A stretch of 64,000 nt of DNA from Encephalitozoon hellem ATCC 50504 (lineage: Eukaryota > Microsporidia > Unikaryonidae), in NCBI RefSeq assembly GCF_000277815.2, contig NC_018480.1, forward strand, positions 124,001 through 188,000, in the 5' to 3' direction. The notes below the pieces were generated by a model. It had not been told where the DNA came from and made no database searches. It was given only the letters and a program-made list of their open reading frames with translations. Below, one piece after another: positions 45,719 to 55,209 of the stretch. Position numbers and translations under genes: made by a program. The stretch's first letter is position 1. Each line of letters begins with the position of its first letter.

Positions 45719-47083
45719 ATGCTTTTTACTGCAAAAAGGACGGAAGCAATTGTAGCTCTTATAGTCGGGACATTTGGCATATGGCCTTCTGTGAATGGAA
45801 AGGAGGCGGGCAATCAGGCCAGCTCGTTTCCTATCCAGAAGCTCGAGATCCAAGAGATAAAAAAGGCTTTTACTGAAAGGATCACAAAAGCTCAAAAAAG
45901 TAATTCTGATGGAGATTTCCTAAGGTCTCATATTGATCTGAATAAGGCAAGAACTAAATACCGGGGATGCTGCACATTTGTGGTTATTGATGTTGGGGGG
46001 ACACATTTAAAGATAGGTGAGATTCTAATTGACCTTGGATCTAAAAAAGAGAACGGCGCCTTATGTTTTGACAGTATTGTGGAATGTAGTCCATCTCTTT
46101 ACAAGTATCCGGACACTTCCAAGATTCCGAATGAAGATAGAATGACTTGGAATGAATGGGTTGCAGAGAAGATCGGTGAGTTCTATGGGCAAGAGTCTCC
46201 AGAAAGAAGCATCGATGCATGCCTGACATTCTCATATCCCCTTACTCAGACATCGATTAACAATGCAACAATAGAGAGAGTGACAAAGAACTTCTGCTTT
46301 AAGGTAGACGAAAACACATTCAAAGTGAATGTAGTTGAAGCCCTTAATTCTTCTCTGAAAAACAGAAGCATCAACGTCCACGTTAACTGCGTTGTAAATG
46401 ACTCCACGGCAACATACATGGCAGGCATGCTTCGAGGATATGATAACATAATTGGGATCGTTCTGGGAACGGGGACGAATTCTTCTTTCTGTGTCAAGAA
46501 GGAGAGCGGAGAGGATGTGCTATACAACTCTGAGTGGGGATCTACAAATGTGCCGAGAAGTGCTCTGACGGAAGCGGATCTTGCTGTGATTACAGACCTC
46601 GAGATGAAGAAGGCTTCTTATAACATCGTTGATATCCTAGCAGGAGGCTGCAAGCTCAGCGAAATAGTTTTGAATAGGCTTAAGAACTTACACCCAGAAA
46701 TGTATGAGGAGTATGCAGGGAGGAAAGAATATCTATGCTCCATGATACGCTCAGCAATCTCGAGATCAAGTAAGGACATTCTTGAGGAGGATTTTAAACT
46801 CTACAGAACATTGGTTTCTATGGTCGATCACTTTAATACTAGGGGGACGAAGATACTAGGATCTATGATAAGTGCCATAATCGATTCTTGCATGGGGAAT
46901 ATGGGGCATGTCACCCTGATCCTGAATGGAACGGCATTTTCAAACATGAAGCTTAGAAATGCTTTTGAAATCGAGGTGCAATGCATGTACCCATCTATTG
47001 GAATTAATTTCGTGTTCCTTGGAAATGCATCTCTAGAGGGCTCTGCGTTCGTGTCTTTCATCCATTCAAACAATGTTGAGTAA
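45719..47083 (+). CDS. HXK1: Hexokinase with N-terminal signal peptide (probably secreted)
   Basis: The 454-residue protein starts with a signal peptide of about 27 residues (KRTEAIVALIVGTFGIWPSVNG). All hexokinase elements are recognisable: phosphate 1 DVGGTHLKIG (91-100), sugar site TFSYPLTQTSINN (170-182), catalytic aspartate 228 in VVNDSTATY, phosphate 2 IVLGTGTNSSF (247-257) and NSEWGS (270-275). Catalysis thus looks intact. Signal peptides on hexokinases are a known microsporidian trait, proposed to let the parasite phosphorylate host sugars. Potential N-glycosylation sites exist but microsporidia are thought to lack N-glycosylation. An ATG just upstream of the signal peptide is the only one. 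Confidence 0.95.
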   Translation: MLFTAKRTEAIVALIVGTFGIWPSVNGKEAGNQASSFPIQKLEIQEIKKAFTERITKAQKSNSDGDFLRSHIDLNKARTKYRGCCTFVVIDVGGTHLKIGEILIDLGSKKENGALCFDSIVECSPSLYKYPDTSKIPNEDRMTWNEWVAEKIGEFYGQESPERSIDACLTFSYPLTQTSINNATIERVTKNFCFKVDENTFKVNVVEALNSSLKNRSINVHVNCVVNDSTATYMAGMLRGYDNIIGIVLGTGTNSSFCVKKESGEDVLYNSEWGSTNVPRSALTEADLAVITDLEMKKASYNIVDILAGGCKLSEIVLNRLKNLHPEMYEEYAGRKEYLCSMIRSAISRSSKDILEEDFKLYRTLVSMVDHFNTRGTKILGSMISAIIDSCMGNMGHVTLILNGTAFSNMKLRNAFEIEVQCMYPSIGINFVFLGNASLEGSAFVSFIHSNNVE

Positions 47084-47120
47084 GATTGTAATTTAGCAAA
47101 GCTATTAAATCTCAAGATTT

Positions 47121-47948
47121 TCATTTATTGATCAGGTTCCTCAAGAACTCTGCTTCTTCTTTGTATCTTTCTGGGTCAGGAGTCTCGAGGATCAATGGAA
47201 TGTTGTCGAAGATTCTGCTGTTCATAATGAATCTGAACGCCTTTTCGCCAATCATTCCTTTTCCAATTGATTCATGCCTATCCTTCTTCGACCCCAGTGC
47301 TTCTTTGCTATCGTTGATGTGCATGGCCTTCAAAAACCTTAGTCCAACTACCCTGTCAAACTTTTCCATGACCTCTGCAAACCTTTCTTCTGTTGTGATA
47401 TCAAATCCAGCCCCAAATAAGTGGCATGTATCTAAGCACACACCGACTCTTTCCTTATCTTCAATTTCTCCTATAATATCTCTTAGTTCCTCAAAGGTGC
47501 TTCCAACTACATTGCCCTGGCCTGCCATGTTTTCCATAAGTATAATGACGTCCTGCACTCTCGATATAGCCGTGTTCACATTACGACCAATGCTTCTCAG
47601 GCACTCTGCCTTACCTCTTGTCTTATCACTCCCCGGATGCATGTTGTACATCTTGATTCCCAAGGACTTGCATCTTTCTAGGTCGTCAACAAGACATTCC
47701 ATACTCTTTTCTACCAGGCTTGGATTTCCGAAGTTGACGAGATAGGATCCATGGGGAACAATCAGCTCTGGATGCAGAACATGAGCCTTGAACACATCTG
47801 CAACACCCTCCTTCATTGGTGGTGCAAGGTATCTTCTTTGACTCTTTAGAAATATTGCACACGTGTCCAGTCCGAGTGATTCCATTTGTGCCTGGATTGT
47901 ATGAATCCCCTTGCTTATCGATAGATGTGCACCAATCAGCTTTGCCAT
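47121..47948 (-). CDS. APN1: AP endonuclease IV-family enzyme (APN1)
   Basis: The 275-residue TIM-barrel enzyme shows the metal ligands of endonuclease IV in order: GAHLSISKG, MYNMHPGSDK, LMENMAGQGN, VCLDTCHLFGAG, MHINDSKEALGS, DRHESIGKG and the final LILETPD. It cuts DNA at abasic sites and repairs blocked 3' ends. Yeast Apn1 has a nuclear-targeting tail that is missing here, as in bacterial Nfo. It converges with hexokinase and is divergent to the syntaxin gene with 65 bases between starts. Confidence 0.97.
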   Translation of the reverse strand: MAKLIGAHLSISKGIHTIQAQMESLGLDTCAIFLKSQRRYLAPPMKEGVADVFKAHVLHPELIVPHGSYLVNFGNPSLVEKSMECLVDDLERCKSLGIKMYNMHPGSDKTRGKAECLRSIGRNVNTAISRVQDVIILMENMAGQGNVVGSTFEELRDIIGEIEDKERVGVCLDTCHLFGAGFDITTEERFAEVMEKFDRVVGLRFLKAMHINDSKEALGSKKDRHESIGKGMIGEKAFRFIMNSRIFDNIPLILETPDPERYKEEAEFLRNLINK

Positions 47949-48013
47949 TTTGCTAAAGGCTCTGTCCCCAGTAAAATGTTTAAAAATAAATCCGATCGTT
48001 GCCTTTGCTGCAG

Positions 48014-48832
48014 ATGCAGGACTTTTTAAAGGACTCGAAAAGAATTCTTAACGATATAGAAACATTGAACTCGTATACAAACAGCATCGATTACCTAAGC
48101 TCCCAGAAAAATAGCTCTGTCCTTAGCAAGGAGGAGGAGAAGGGGCTCAATAACCAGATAGACGTGCTGAACGAACGGTTTCGGGTACTTTCAAGGAACA
48201 TCAAGGAAAGAATAGACAACTTCTCTTCTGAAACAGCGGAGCTTGAGAGAGGCAGCAAGAAGGACAAGTTTTACCACGAAACAAGGAAGATCCATCTTCA
48301 TGCCCAATCAAAAAAACTTACGGAGGCCATAAACAGATACAGAGAGTCCCAGATAAAGCACCGCGAGGACGAAGTAGACAAGTTCCGGCTCCAATACATC
48401 ATTGCAAAGCCTGATGCAACAGAGAAAGAAATAGAGGACTTCATTGGAGACGATGACGGGACAAAGGTGGCCTCTGCATATGCGCTGGGAGCACATTCCG
48501 CACAGGGGATTCTCGAAGAGGCAGAGAACAGAAAGAAAAACATCAAGAAGATAGAGGAGATGGTCCAAGAAATTGTAGACCTGCTGAATCTGATTAGCCA
48601 GGAAGTTTCAAAGAGAACGGAGGTTGTTGAGACTATAAATGATGACCTTATCATGGGAGAAGAAAACACTGCCGCTGCAAATGCGGATCTTGAGTCAGCC
48701 TTGGCATATCAAATAAGGGCAACCAGGATTAAGAGGCTGTTTGTATACGGAATCCTTATTATTGGACTCATATTCCTGATATACTTTGCATTTAAGACCA
48801 ACTTCTTTGGGGCATTTGATAGAGTCTGGTAA
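48014..48832 (+). CDS. Syntaxin-like t-SNARE (SSO1 type) with arginine at the zero layer
   Basis: The 272-residue protein has an N-terminal helical region (1-150) like the syntaxin Habc bundle, a SNARE helix (about 175-232) and a C-terminal membrane anchor (242-260, FVYGILIIGLIFLIYFAF). Aligning VSKRTEVVETIN to syntaxin VEQQGEMVDNIE puts R201 at the ionic zero layer, where Qa-SNAREs have Gln. Spacing to the flanking V198 and I208 supports this. Despite this it looks most like a plasma-membrane syntaxin, for exocytosis. The start is the first ATG; a TTG lies five codons upstream. Confidence 0.85.
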   Translation: MQDFLKDSKRILNDIETLNSYTNSIDYLSSQKNSSVLSKEEEKGLNNQIDVLNERFRVLSRNIKERIDNFSSETAELERGSKKDKFYHETRKIHLHAQSKKLTEAINRYRESQIKHREDEVDKFRLQYIIAKPDATEKEIEDFIGDDDGTKVASAYALGAHSAQGILEEAENRKKNIKKIEEMVQEIVDLLNLISQEVSKRTEVVETINDDLIMGEENTAAANADLESALAYQIRATRIKRLFVYGILIIGLIFLIYFAFKTNFFGAFDRVW

Positions 48833-48920
48833 TATTAGCTTTGCATCTTGATACCTCTCATCCCCTGGAAATAATAGAGATGTTAAATAAACCATTCCAT
48901 TTTACCTCCCAAGGTTGTTT

Positions 48921-49955
48921 ATGGTGGACTTGAACGCCAATAAAGTTGTAAGAAAAGGAGACAGCATACTTGTATATTTGAATCAGCCGGAGGACTTCAT
49001 ATATGACATAGATGGCATAGCAATTGAATACAATGAATCGAAGAAAAGCGTAGAAGTGATTAATGATCTGATACCGGAGTTCATTAAGGACAACATGAAG
49101 AAGTTCTTTAGAGGGGATATAAAGAGATACATAGAGTTTTTAGAAAGAAATCTGGAGACATTTTTCAAGGGTGAGGTTCCGGAGATAGAAGGGGAAGGAA
49201 AGGCAAAAAGGCCTTTTGAGCTGCCAGGGGACTATAAGTTTCCCATTAATAGAAGAGTACAGATGAATGTGGCTATGGAGGTGGAAAAAAGATACGCTTC
49301 TGTAGTTTCTTGCGAATGCCTTAACTTGCAAGTTGAGTGTAACAGGTGCAAAAGAAGTCTGAATATGCCGGGGACAGCGGAGTGCCCTGGATGCAAGTGC
49401 AGGCTGGAAATAAACTACATCCCCTGTGTAGACTCAGAATTCTTGGGGTTTCTAAGTCTCCATGGCTGCAAGTTGATCTGCTTCAACCCTTCTAGGTACC
49501 AGCTTTCTTGTGACAGTTGCCATATGAACTACGAGACAAGTGAGATGGGTATAGGCGACACCTTTCGTATAAAGTGCTATGAGTGCTTGTCAAACATCGT
49601 TCTGAAGATATCCAGCATAAATCTTATACAAAAGAAGAAGGAAACACTGAAACCAGGGCAGCCACTGCCTGACAAGGGTGCATGCAAGCATTATAAAAAG
49701 TCGTACAGATGGTTCAGATTTCCTTGCTGCAACTCTCTCTACCCTTGTGATATATGCCATGACGAAGAGAGCGGGCATGTACATCAGATGGCTAACAAGA
49801 TGGTTTGTGGAATGTGCTCAAAAGAGCAGGGTGTTAGCAAGACATGCGATTGCGGGATGAGCCTGAAGAGATCTACCTCGTTTTGGGAGGGCGGAAAAGG
49901 TAGCAGGAATAAGGCAACGATGAGCAGAAAAGACAGAAAAAAGTATACTAAATAA
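48921..49955 (+). CDS. CHY-type zinc finger protein
   Basis: The C-terminal third contains the CHY zinc finger: ACKHYKKSYRWFRFPCCNSL, YPCDICHDEESGHVH, ANKMVCGMCSKEQ and a closing CDCG. It ends with FWEGGKGSRNKATMSRKDRK, a tail shared with fungal CHY proteins. Earlier CxxC pairs (CNRC, CPGC, CDSC, CYEC) may form further zinc ribbons. The N-terminal 120 residues are a separate domain with IYDIDGIAIEYNE and a helical part. CHY proteins include Hot13 and RCHY1; a RING is not present. The function is not known. The ATG lies 11 bases after CCC. Confidence 0.87.
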   Translation: MVDLNANKVVRKGDSILVYLNQPEDFIYDIDGIAIEYNESKKSVEVINDLIPEFIKDNMKKFFRGDIKRYIEFLERNLETFFKGEVPEIEGEGKAKRPFELPGDYKFPINRRVQMNVAMEVEKRYASVVSCECLNLQVECNRCKRSLNMPGTAECPGCKCRLEINYIPCVDSEFLGFLSLHGCKLICFNPSRYQLSCDSCHMNYETSEMGIGDTFRIKCYECLSNIVLKISSINLIQKKKETLKPGQPLPDKGACKHYKKSYRWFRFPCCNSLYPCDICHDEESGHVHQMANKMVCGMCSKEQGVSKTCDCGMSLKRSTSFWEGGKGSRNKATMSRKDRKKYTK

Positions 49956-49979
49956 AGAAACACGATGTTCAATGTCTTT

Positions 49980-51854
49980 TCAAGAGAAGAAATACTGGTT
50001 GTTTTCTTTTTGCATTCTGTCCTTTGCAGATCCTGGCTTGTTGACTCTGGGCCTTAGATTGCTTGAATCTCTTCGGAAGGTCACATCCAAGTTCTTGAGG
50101 AAAATGTTCATACCTTCTAGGAGGTCCATTGGGGCAGAAGCCACACTTGAAACCCCAGGCTCTCCCTCAAATACAATCACTTTGTCTGCAAGATACGTTC
50201 CAACTATAAGGTCATGCTCAACAACAAATGCTGTCTTGTTGTTGGAGTATATAAACTTCTTTATGACCTTGGATATTGCTATTCTTTGATCAGAATCAAG
50301 AAATGCTGATGGCTCGTCAATAAGGTATATGTTTGCATCCTTCCCAAGACACATGGCTATTGCAATCCTTTGGAGTTCTCCTCCACTCAGGTTCTGGACA
50401 GGCTGGTCATAGGTGTATTCAATGTTAAGCGGCTTGATAACATCGTTTACAAATGACTGGTCCAAAAACGAGGATCTTATCTTTGACATGAAGAGATCTC
50501 TGACAGTACCTTTATACTTTGGAAGTATTTTCTGGGGCTTCAAACTATAGCTGAGGGCAGTAAACTCTTCCTCCTCGTCGGGCTTTATGAGCCCTGCAAT
50601 CAATCCAACAAGTGTGGTTTTCCCCATACCATTTTCCCCGAGAAAAACAATGATCTCAGACTCGCTGAACGTGCCTTCCTTCACCTCAAGCTTGAATGAC
50701 CCGTATGTCTTTGCCATGGCACCGTACCAATGCTGTGCTCTTTTCCCAACATCCTTGGTCGGCCTTTCCGAAATATCAAACTTAAGCTCAGAAGGCCTAA
50801 ATCTCATGTTCTCGGTTGGTATGTACCCATCAAGAAAGATATTGATTGCAGACTTTATGGCATATGGTGCAGTTATCACTCCATACGCTCCAGACTGCCC
50901 ATACAACACACACCCAAAGTCACTCATAAGGTCAAGTATTGCAAGATCATGCTCGACAACAATTACATAGCTATTGTCTTCGCAGAGTTCTCTAATCTCT
51001 TTTGCTGCTGAAAGCCTCTGCTTGACATCAAGATAGCTGGAGGGCTCGTCGAATATATAAACATCACTTTGCTGCATGCATGCCAATGCCAAGGAAAATC
51101 TTTGAAGCTCCCCTCCACTTAGTTCCTCAACATCTCTGCTGAGTATATTCCTGAGGCACATCCTGTCTATGTAGTAGTCTTTCTTCTGCTTTTGGTCCAT
51201 CTCTTCGAGAACATCCTTGACAAGTAGCCTGTCTTCTACTGCAGCCTTATCGTTGTCCAATGAGAGGCTCTCAAGTGTATTCCTCACTCCAGAATTAAAC
51301 CTTTTCTTCAACATTTTTGGAAGTCTGTCGATGTACTGGATTTTGGATGTTATCTTTAGCTGTCCTTCAAGAATCTTGGTAAAGTACCCCTGCAGCTCAG
51401 ACCCTCTGAAATATCCTAAGATCGTTTCCCATCCAGGGGGGCTGTCATACTTACCAAGATTGGGCTTTATTTCCCCGGACAGAATCTTCAGCGCCGTGCT
51501 TTTTCCTATTCCATTTGTGCCCACAAGCCCAAGCACCTTCCCAGGCTTTGGAACCGGGAGCCTGTGGAGCTTGAATCCATTCATGCCGTATCTATGTGTT
51601 ATATCCTTGGTTAAGCTTGTCGGGAGGTTGATTATAGAAATTGCCTTGAAGGGACATTTCTTCTGGCATGCAGAGCATCCAATGCATAAGACTTCCGATA
51701 TTATGGACTTCTTCTCTATCTTTATGCATTCCCTTCCTGTCTTGTTCACAGGACACGCTTTCCTACACTCGGATGCACATTGCGATGGCTTGCAAAGCTC
51801 AAAATTAACAATGGCTAGCCGAGTAAGACTCGTCCTCTCATCACTCTTTGCCAT
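49980..51854 (-). CDS. RLI1: ABCE1/RLI1 ribosome recycling factor with two 4Fe-4S clusters
   Basis: The 624-residue protein has the N-terminal ferredoxin-like part with CKPSQCASECRKACPVNK and CIGCSACQKKCPF, then twin ABC domains. These have Walker A GTNGIGKST and GENGMGKTT, signatures LSGGELQRF and LSGGELQRI, and Walker B YIFDEPSSYLD and YLIDEPSAFLD. It splits ribosomes after termination. It is an essential client of the Fe-S machinery (NBP35, ATM1 and ARH1 are also in this window). The start ATG has CCC about 10 bases upstream. Confidence 0.98.
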   Translation of the reverse strand: MAKSDERTSLTRLAIVNFELCKPSQCASECRKACPVNKTGRECIKIEKKSIISEVLCIGCSACQKKCPFKAISIINLPTSLTKDITHRYGMNGFKLHRLPVPKPGKVLGLVGTNGIGKSTALKILSGEIKPNLGKYDSPPGWETILGYFRGSELQGYFTKILEGQLKITSKIQYIDRLPKMLKKRFNSGVRNTLESLSLDNDKAAVEDRLLVKDVLEEMDQKQKKDYYIDRMCLRNILSRDVEELSGGELQRFSLALACMQQSDVYIFDEPSSYLDVKQRLSAAKEIRELCEDNSYVIVVEHDLAILDLMSDFGCVLYGQSGAYGVITAPYAIKSAINIFLDGYIPTENMRFRPSELKFDISERPTKDVGKRAQHWYGAMAKTYGSFKLEVKEGTFSESEIIVFLGENGMGKTTLVGLIAGLIKPDEEEEFTALSYSLKPQKILPKYKGTVRDLFMSKIRSSFLDQSFVNDVIKPLNIEYTYDQPVQNLSGGELQRIAIAMCLGKDANIYLIDEPSAFLDSDQRIAISKVIKKFIYSNNKTAFVVEHDLIVGTYLADKVIVFEGEPGVSSVASAPMDLLEGMNIFLKNLDVTFRRDSSNLRPRVNKPGSAKDRMQKENNQYFFS

Positions 51855-51920
51855 CTCGTAAGGGATCAACCATTTTGGCCTCAAATCACAGAAGAGGTAT
51901 ATAGGCTTGGAAACAGTATA

Positions 51921-52715
51921 CTATTTATTTCCAAAAAGATAGACCTTGTAGATACATGTGAACTTTTTGTGTCCCCCGTTGTTCTTAATGAAAAACTCTA
52001 TTGAATCGGCCCTTGTCTTTTCAAACTCAAATGTCTGAAACCCACACACACTTGCATCGTACTTGAACTCTCCCAGAAGCATGTGTCCATCGGGGCCATA
52101 GGAAAAAACCTCAAATTCGTGTATTGCACTACTTGTATCCTTGGTAATAGGATGGTAAAACCCCACCCTATCGATTGTGATTTCTTTATCAAAATCAATG
52201 GAAAATTTACAGCTGCGCCCCTTGAATGATAGGCATTCTCCAATACTTACATTCTCGTCAAGTATAGTGGCTGGATCTTTGTGCTTCCTGAACCCTAGGA
52301 GCCCATATGAAAAGAGTTGCGACATGTCCCCAATTCTTACTCTTGCACCTTCTTCAACCTTTGCATAGTTCACCTCCTTTGTGTGTGCCATTCCCTCTAT
52401 TTGCTTGCTCATTCGTGCATTTTCCTCCCTCAGTATGCTTATTTCCTCCATCAGATTCTCCACGACCATAGAGCTCATTGGCTTCATGATGGCTATGTAG
52501 AAAAGTAGAACATATAGAACAGCAATTGCCGTGTAGACAGGGTAGTTTTTCACACCCTTCCTATCCTGCCCATATCTATGCACCTCCACGGGCTCCACAC
52601 TCTTAGTAGCTCTCATCTTTGGGATAGGTGTTTGGAACATAATAGTCTCGTCTATCCCAAAGTTTAGTGTTGAGTCTGGGCTTCTTTTCACCTGCAGGCG
52701 GTCTCTTCTATTCAT
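51921..52715 (-). CDS. SUN-domain nuclear envelope protein (Sad1/UNC84)
   Basis: The 264-residue protein has a short nucleoplasmic N-terminus (1-58), a membrane helix (59-77), a coiled coil (85-110) and a SUN domain (about 130-264). The domain is recognised by GECLSFKGRSCKFSIDFDKE, IHEFEVFSYGPDGHMLLGEF, CGFQTFEFEKTRADSIEFFI and GHKKFTCIYKVYLFG, matching GxCWxFxG and YTCLYRxxVHG of Sad1/SUN1. SUN proteins cross the inner nuclear membrane, bind KASH partners and fix the spindle plaque. The ATG has GGG close upstream. Confidence 0.87.
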   Translation of the reverse strand: MNRRDRLQVKRSPDSTLNFGIDETIMFQTPIPKMRATKSVEPVEVHRYGQDRKGVKNYPVYTAIAVLYVLLFYIAIMKPMSSMVVENLMEEISILREENARMSKQIEGMAHTKEVNYAKVEEGARVRIGDMSQLFSYGLLGFRKHKDPATILDENVSIGECLSFKGRSCKFSIDFDKEITIDRVGFYHPITKDTSSAIHEFEVFSYGPDGHMLLGEFKYDASVCGFQTFEFEKTRADSIEFFIKNNGGHKKFTCIYKVYLFGNK

Positions 52716-52800
52716 GTACCCATGTGAAAGTGAAAATTTAAAACTTTCTGAGTATGCCAGTCTTTAATGCATCCCACCAGTCGCTTACAACTCAGGGCTG

Positions 52801-54102
52801 TTATCCTAGAACGTGTATGCCAAATGCAACCATCATGAAAAGAGCATTGACGTAGAAATACAGCATTAGCTTTGATTTGACTCTCAAGCTGTAGACCCTT
52901 GAAAGGTGAGTAATGGATATGTGTATAATCGATGATATAAACAGGTTGAAGCCGAGGACGAACTTATATCCCGATTCTTCGCACACACTCTGTAACCCTA
53001 TGTTTGATATTGTCTTGCATAAGAATGACGACAAAGAGGCCAGGATGTAGAACAGATATGAGTATGACATCGAGTTTGATGCCCCCAGGCAATATATAAA
53101 CACCATTGTCATCATTGATGTCAGAAATGCCAGAGGAATGCATCTACTTTCTGACAAAACCTTTGATATCTGCAGACTGGCAAGCGAGGAAAGTATTTTT
53201 GAACATCCTTCAACATATCCATGAATAATAACAGGCTTGTTTGGGTTTGAGTGGTATGATACCGAGCTATCGAAGCTGGAGAAGATTTTGATCACTGTAT
53301 AAGAAACAAGGCGTATAGGCTTTGCCACGAGAAACAACATTTTGTTCACCTTGATGCTGCTTTCTATTCCGTTCTTCCTTTTTTCGAGGAATATCCCTGC
53401 TGAATAGAACGAAAGACATATGTAGAGAATGCTTGCAGATGATGAAAGCAAAGACGCAAGCATCACACGCGATCTATATGTGCTCTTTACTTTCCTCCAA
53501 ACCTCTGTGGGGCTCTGTATGTAGTCTATGAACTTTTCCTCCTCCTTATTTGGAGATGTGAGAGGAAGTAAAAGCGTGGTCAGAAGAGCCAGGGATAGGC
53601 CGAAGAGAGAAATCAGTATGTTCACTCTGTGACTTCCCCCACACATTATGATGTCCTGCCCAATCCATGACGAGACAACACTTACAAATGTCTTGATGTT
53701 AATTGCTGTCGATAGAACCACTTTTCTATCCTCCTTTCTTCCGGCAGTGGAGTTAAGAATCGACTTCGTTACGACTCCGAAGGATGTTGTTGCGCCATGG
53801 AGTAGATATGCTATAGCCGTTAGAAAGCTGCACCTAAACGGCATGAACATGAATATCATATACACAACCATTTCAATGAGTGTATCGACGAAAAGACTCA
53901 TTCTGTTTCCTAAAAGCTCGATTATAAGAAATGAAGTGAGAGAAACAATGATGGAGGATGTAAAGAACAACGGGCTAAAGTTGTTGTGAAGCTCTCTATT
54001 GTGGAATCCCTTCTGCTCGACAAGGTAAGGAACCATGAACGAAAGGAACGGGGTGAAAGACTTCAAGCCAAAGTACTGATATAACCTGACTGTCCACGAC
54101 AT
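52801..54102 (-). CDS. Reduced folate carrier family transporter (SLC19-like)
   Basis: The 433-residue protein has about 12 hydrophobic segments. Its start, KSFTPFLSFMVPYLVEQKGFHNRELHNNFSPLF, follows the SLC19 opening FFxxxRPSEPFLxPYL then NxEVYPVW; a LHGATTSFGVVTKSILNS segment matches the later YGxAxAxExAYYxYIY stretch. SLC19 members carry folate or thiamine in exchange for organic anions. A parasite with few biosynthetic genes would need this to draw vitamins from the host. The substrate is not clear from the sequence. It is divergent to PUS3 across 149 bases. Confidence 0.78.
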   Translation of the reverse strand: MSWTVRLYQYFGLKSFTPFLSFMVPYLVEQKGFHNRELHNNFSPLFFTSSIIVSLTSFLIIELLGNRMSLFVDTLIEMVVYMIFMFMPFRCSFLTAIAYLLHGATTSFGVVTKSILNSTAGRKEDRKVVLSTAINIKTFVSVVSSWIGQDIIMCGGSHRVNILISLFGLSLALLTTLLLPLTSPNKEEEKFIDYIQSPTEVWRKVKSTYRSRVMLASLLSSSASILYICLSFYSAGIFLEKRKNGIESSIKVNKMLFLVAKPIRLVSYTVIKIFSSFDSSVSYHSNPNKPVIIHGYVEGCSKILSSLASLQISKVLSESRCIPLAFLTSMMTMVFIYCLGASNSMSYSYLFYILASLSSFLCKTISNIGLQSVCEESGYKFVLGFNLFISSIIHISITHLSRVYSLRVKSKLMLYFYVNALFMMVAFGIHVLG

Positions 54103-54251
54103 TGTTTTGAGGGCTTTTTGATTGACTCATAATAGATTTCCAATGAAAATTTTTGTACTGCTAAACAAAAGTTATTGCATAGCGAGTTTGTAAAGGATTG
54201 GTAATTCTAGGGAGTTCTATCCATAATGCTAGTGGCAAAAATAGTCCTGAA

Positions 54252-55196
54252 ATGGAGAGCGATATCGATGGGAGTCCTTTAAATTTAGGCAGTGGTGAAG
54301 GTGTAAGGAAGAATGATCGAGGAAAGCATAAGAGAGCACTAAAATGTCTTTCTCAAAGGACAGTTGCACTGAAGATATCCTATGATGGCCAGGGATATAG
54401 CGGGCTTTCTCCTCAGAACGGCAAAGAGACTATTGGCGGGAATCTTGAATATGCCTTGAAGGCCACGGGGCTTGGAGAGAAGCTAGTGTATGCAGGGAGG
54501 ACAGATGCGGGTGTAAGTGCAATAAACATGATAGCGTCATGTGTTGTTATATCAAGAGTTTTAGAGCCCAACAGAAGTTATTCCATCACTGAGGACGACT
54601 ACAGGGAGTACAAATATGACATAATGCTCAATAATCATCTTCCATCAGACATACGTGTCATTGGATGGGCACCAGTTCCTGACACATTCAATGCAAGATT
54701 TACATGTGTACAGAGACAGTATCGGTACTATTTTCACAAGGAAGGCCTTAATATTAATGAAATGAACGAAGCAGCTTCTAGAATCAAAAGGATGGAGAAC
54801 TTTTATTACTTTAGCAAACACTCTGACGAGAATGCTCGATATGAAAGGAGGCTGGATGAGTGCAGAGTAGTGGACGACGGAGACATCTACTATCTGGACA
54901 TAAGGGCCAGAGCATTTCTACACAACATGGTTCGAAAAATAGTTTGGGCTATACAGAAGTCTGGAAGGGGAGAAGCATACGATATCCAAAGAATAGGAAC
55001 GTCAGAGCCGCATCCACTGGTCTTTTGTGGAGCGGTGTACCCCCACGAGCTTTCCTTCATCAGCAATCTTCGCTGTTTCTCAGAATTCCGCTACAAAATG
55101 GAAAGAGACCAAATAAACTACAAAATATCAAGGTACAGGTTAGAACACCTTACTGATGAGTTTTCTAAGGAGACAGGAAGTAAAAAGAGGCAATAG
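54252..55196 (+). CDS. DEG1: tRNA pseudouridine synthase PUS3/DEG1
   Basis: The 314-residue enzyme has the TruA-type fold: LKISYDGQGYSGLSPQNGKE, catalytic aspartate in YAGRTDAGVSAINMIAS, FNARFTCVQRQYRYYF and a closing FLHNMVRKIVWAI. The YSG and GVSA forms suit Deg1/Pus3, which modifies positions 38 and 39 of the anticodon arm. The N-terminal 45 residues are a basic, low-complexity extension. The first ATG is used; 18 codons upstream are open without ATG. It converges on eS19 with 13 bases between stops. Confidence 0.87.
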   Translation: MESDIDGSPLNLGSGEGVRKNDRGKHKRALKCLSQRTVALKISYDGQGYSGLSPQNGKETIGGNLEYALKATGLGEKLVYAGRTDAGVSAINMIASCVVISRVLEPNRSYSITEDDYREYKYDIMLNNHLPSDIRVIGWAPVPDTFNARFTCVQRQYRYYFHKEGLNINEMNEAASRIKRMENFYYFSKHSDENARYERRLDECRVVDDGDIYYLDIRARAFLHNMVRKIVWAIQKSGRGEAYDIQRIGTSEPHPLVFCGAVYPHELSFISNLRCFSEFRYKMERDQINYKISRYRLEHLTDEFSKETGSKKRQ

Positions 55197-55209
55197 ATAA
55201 ATAAAAGCT

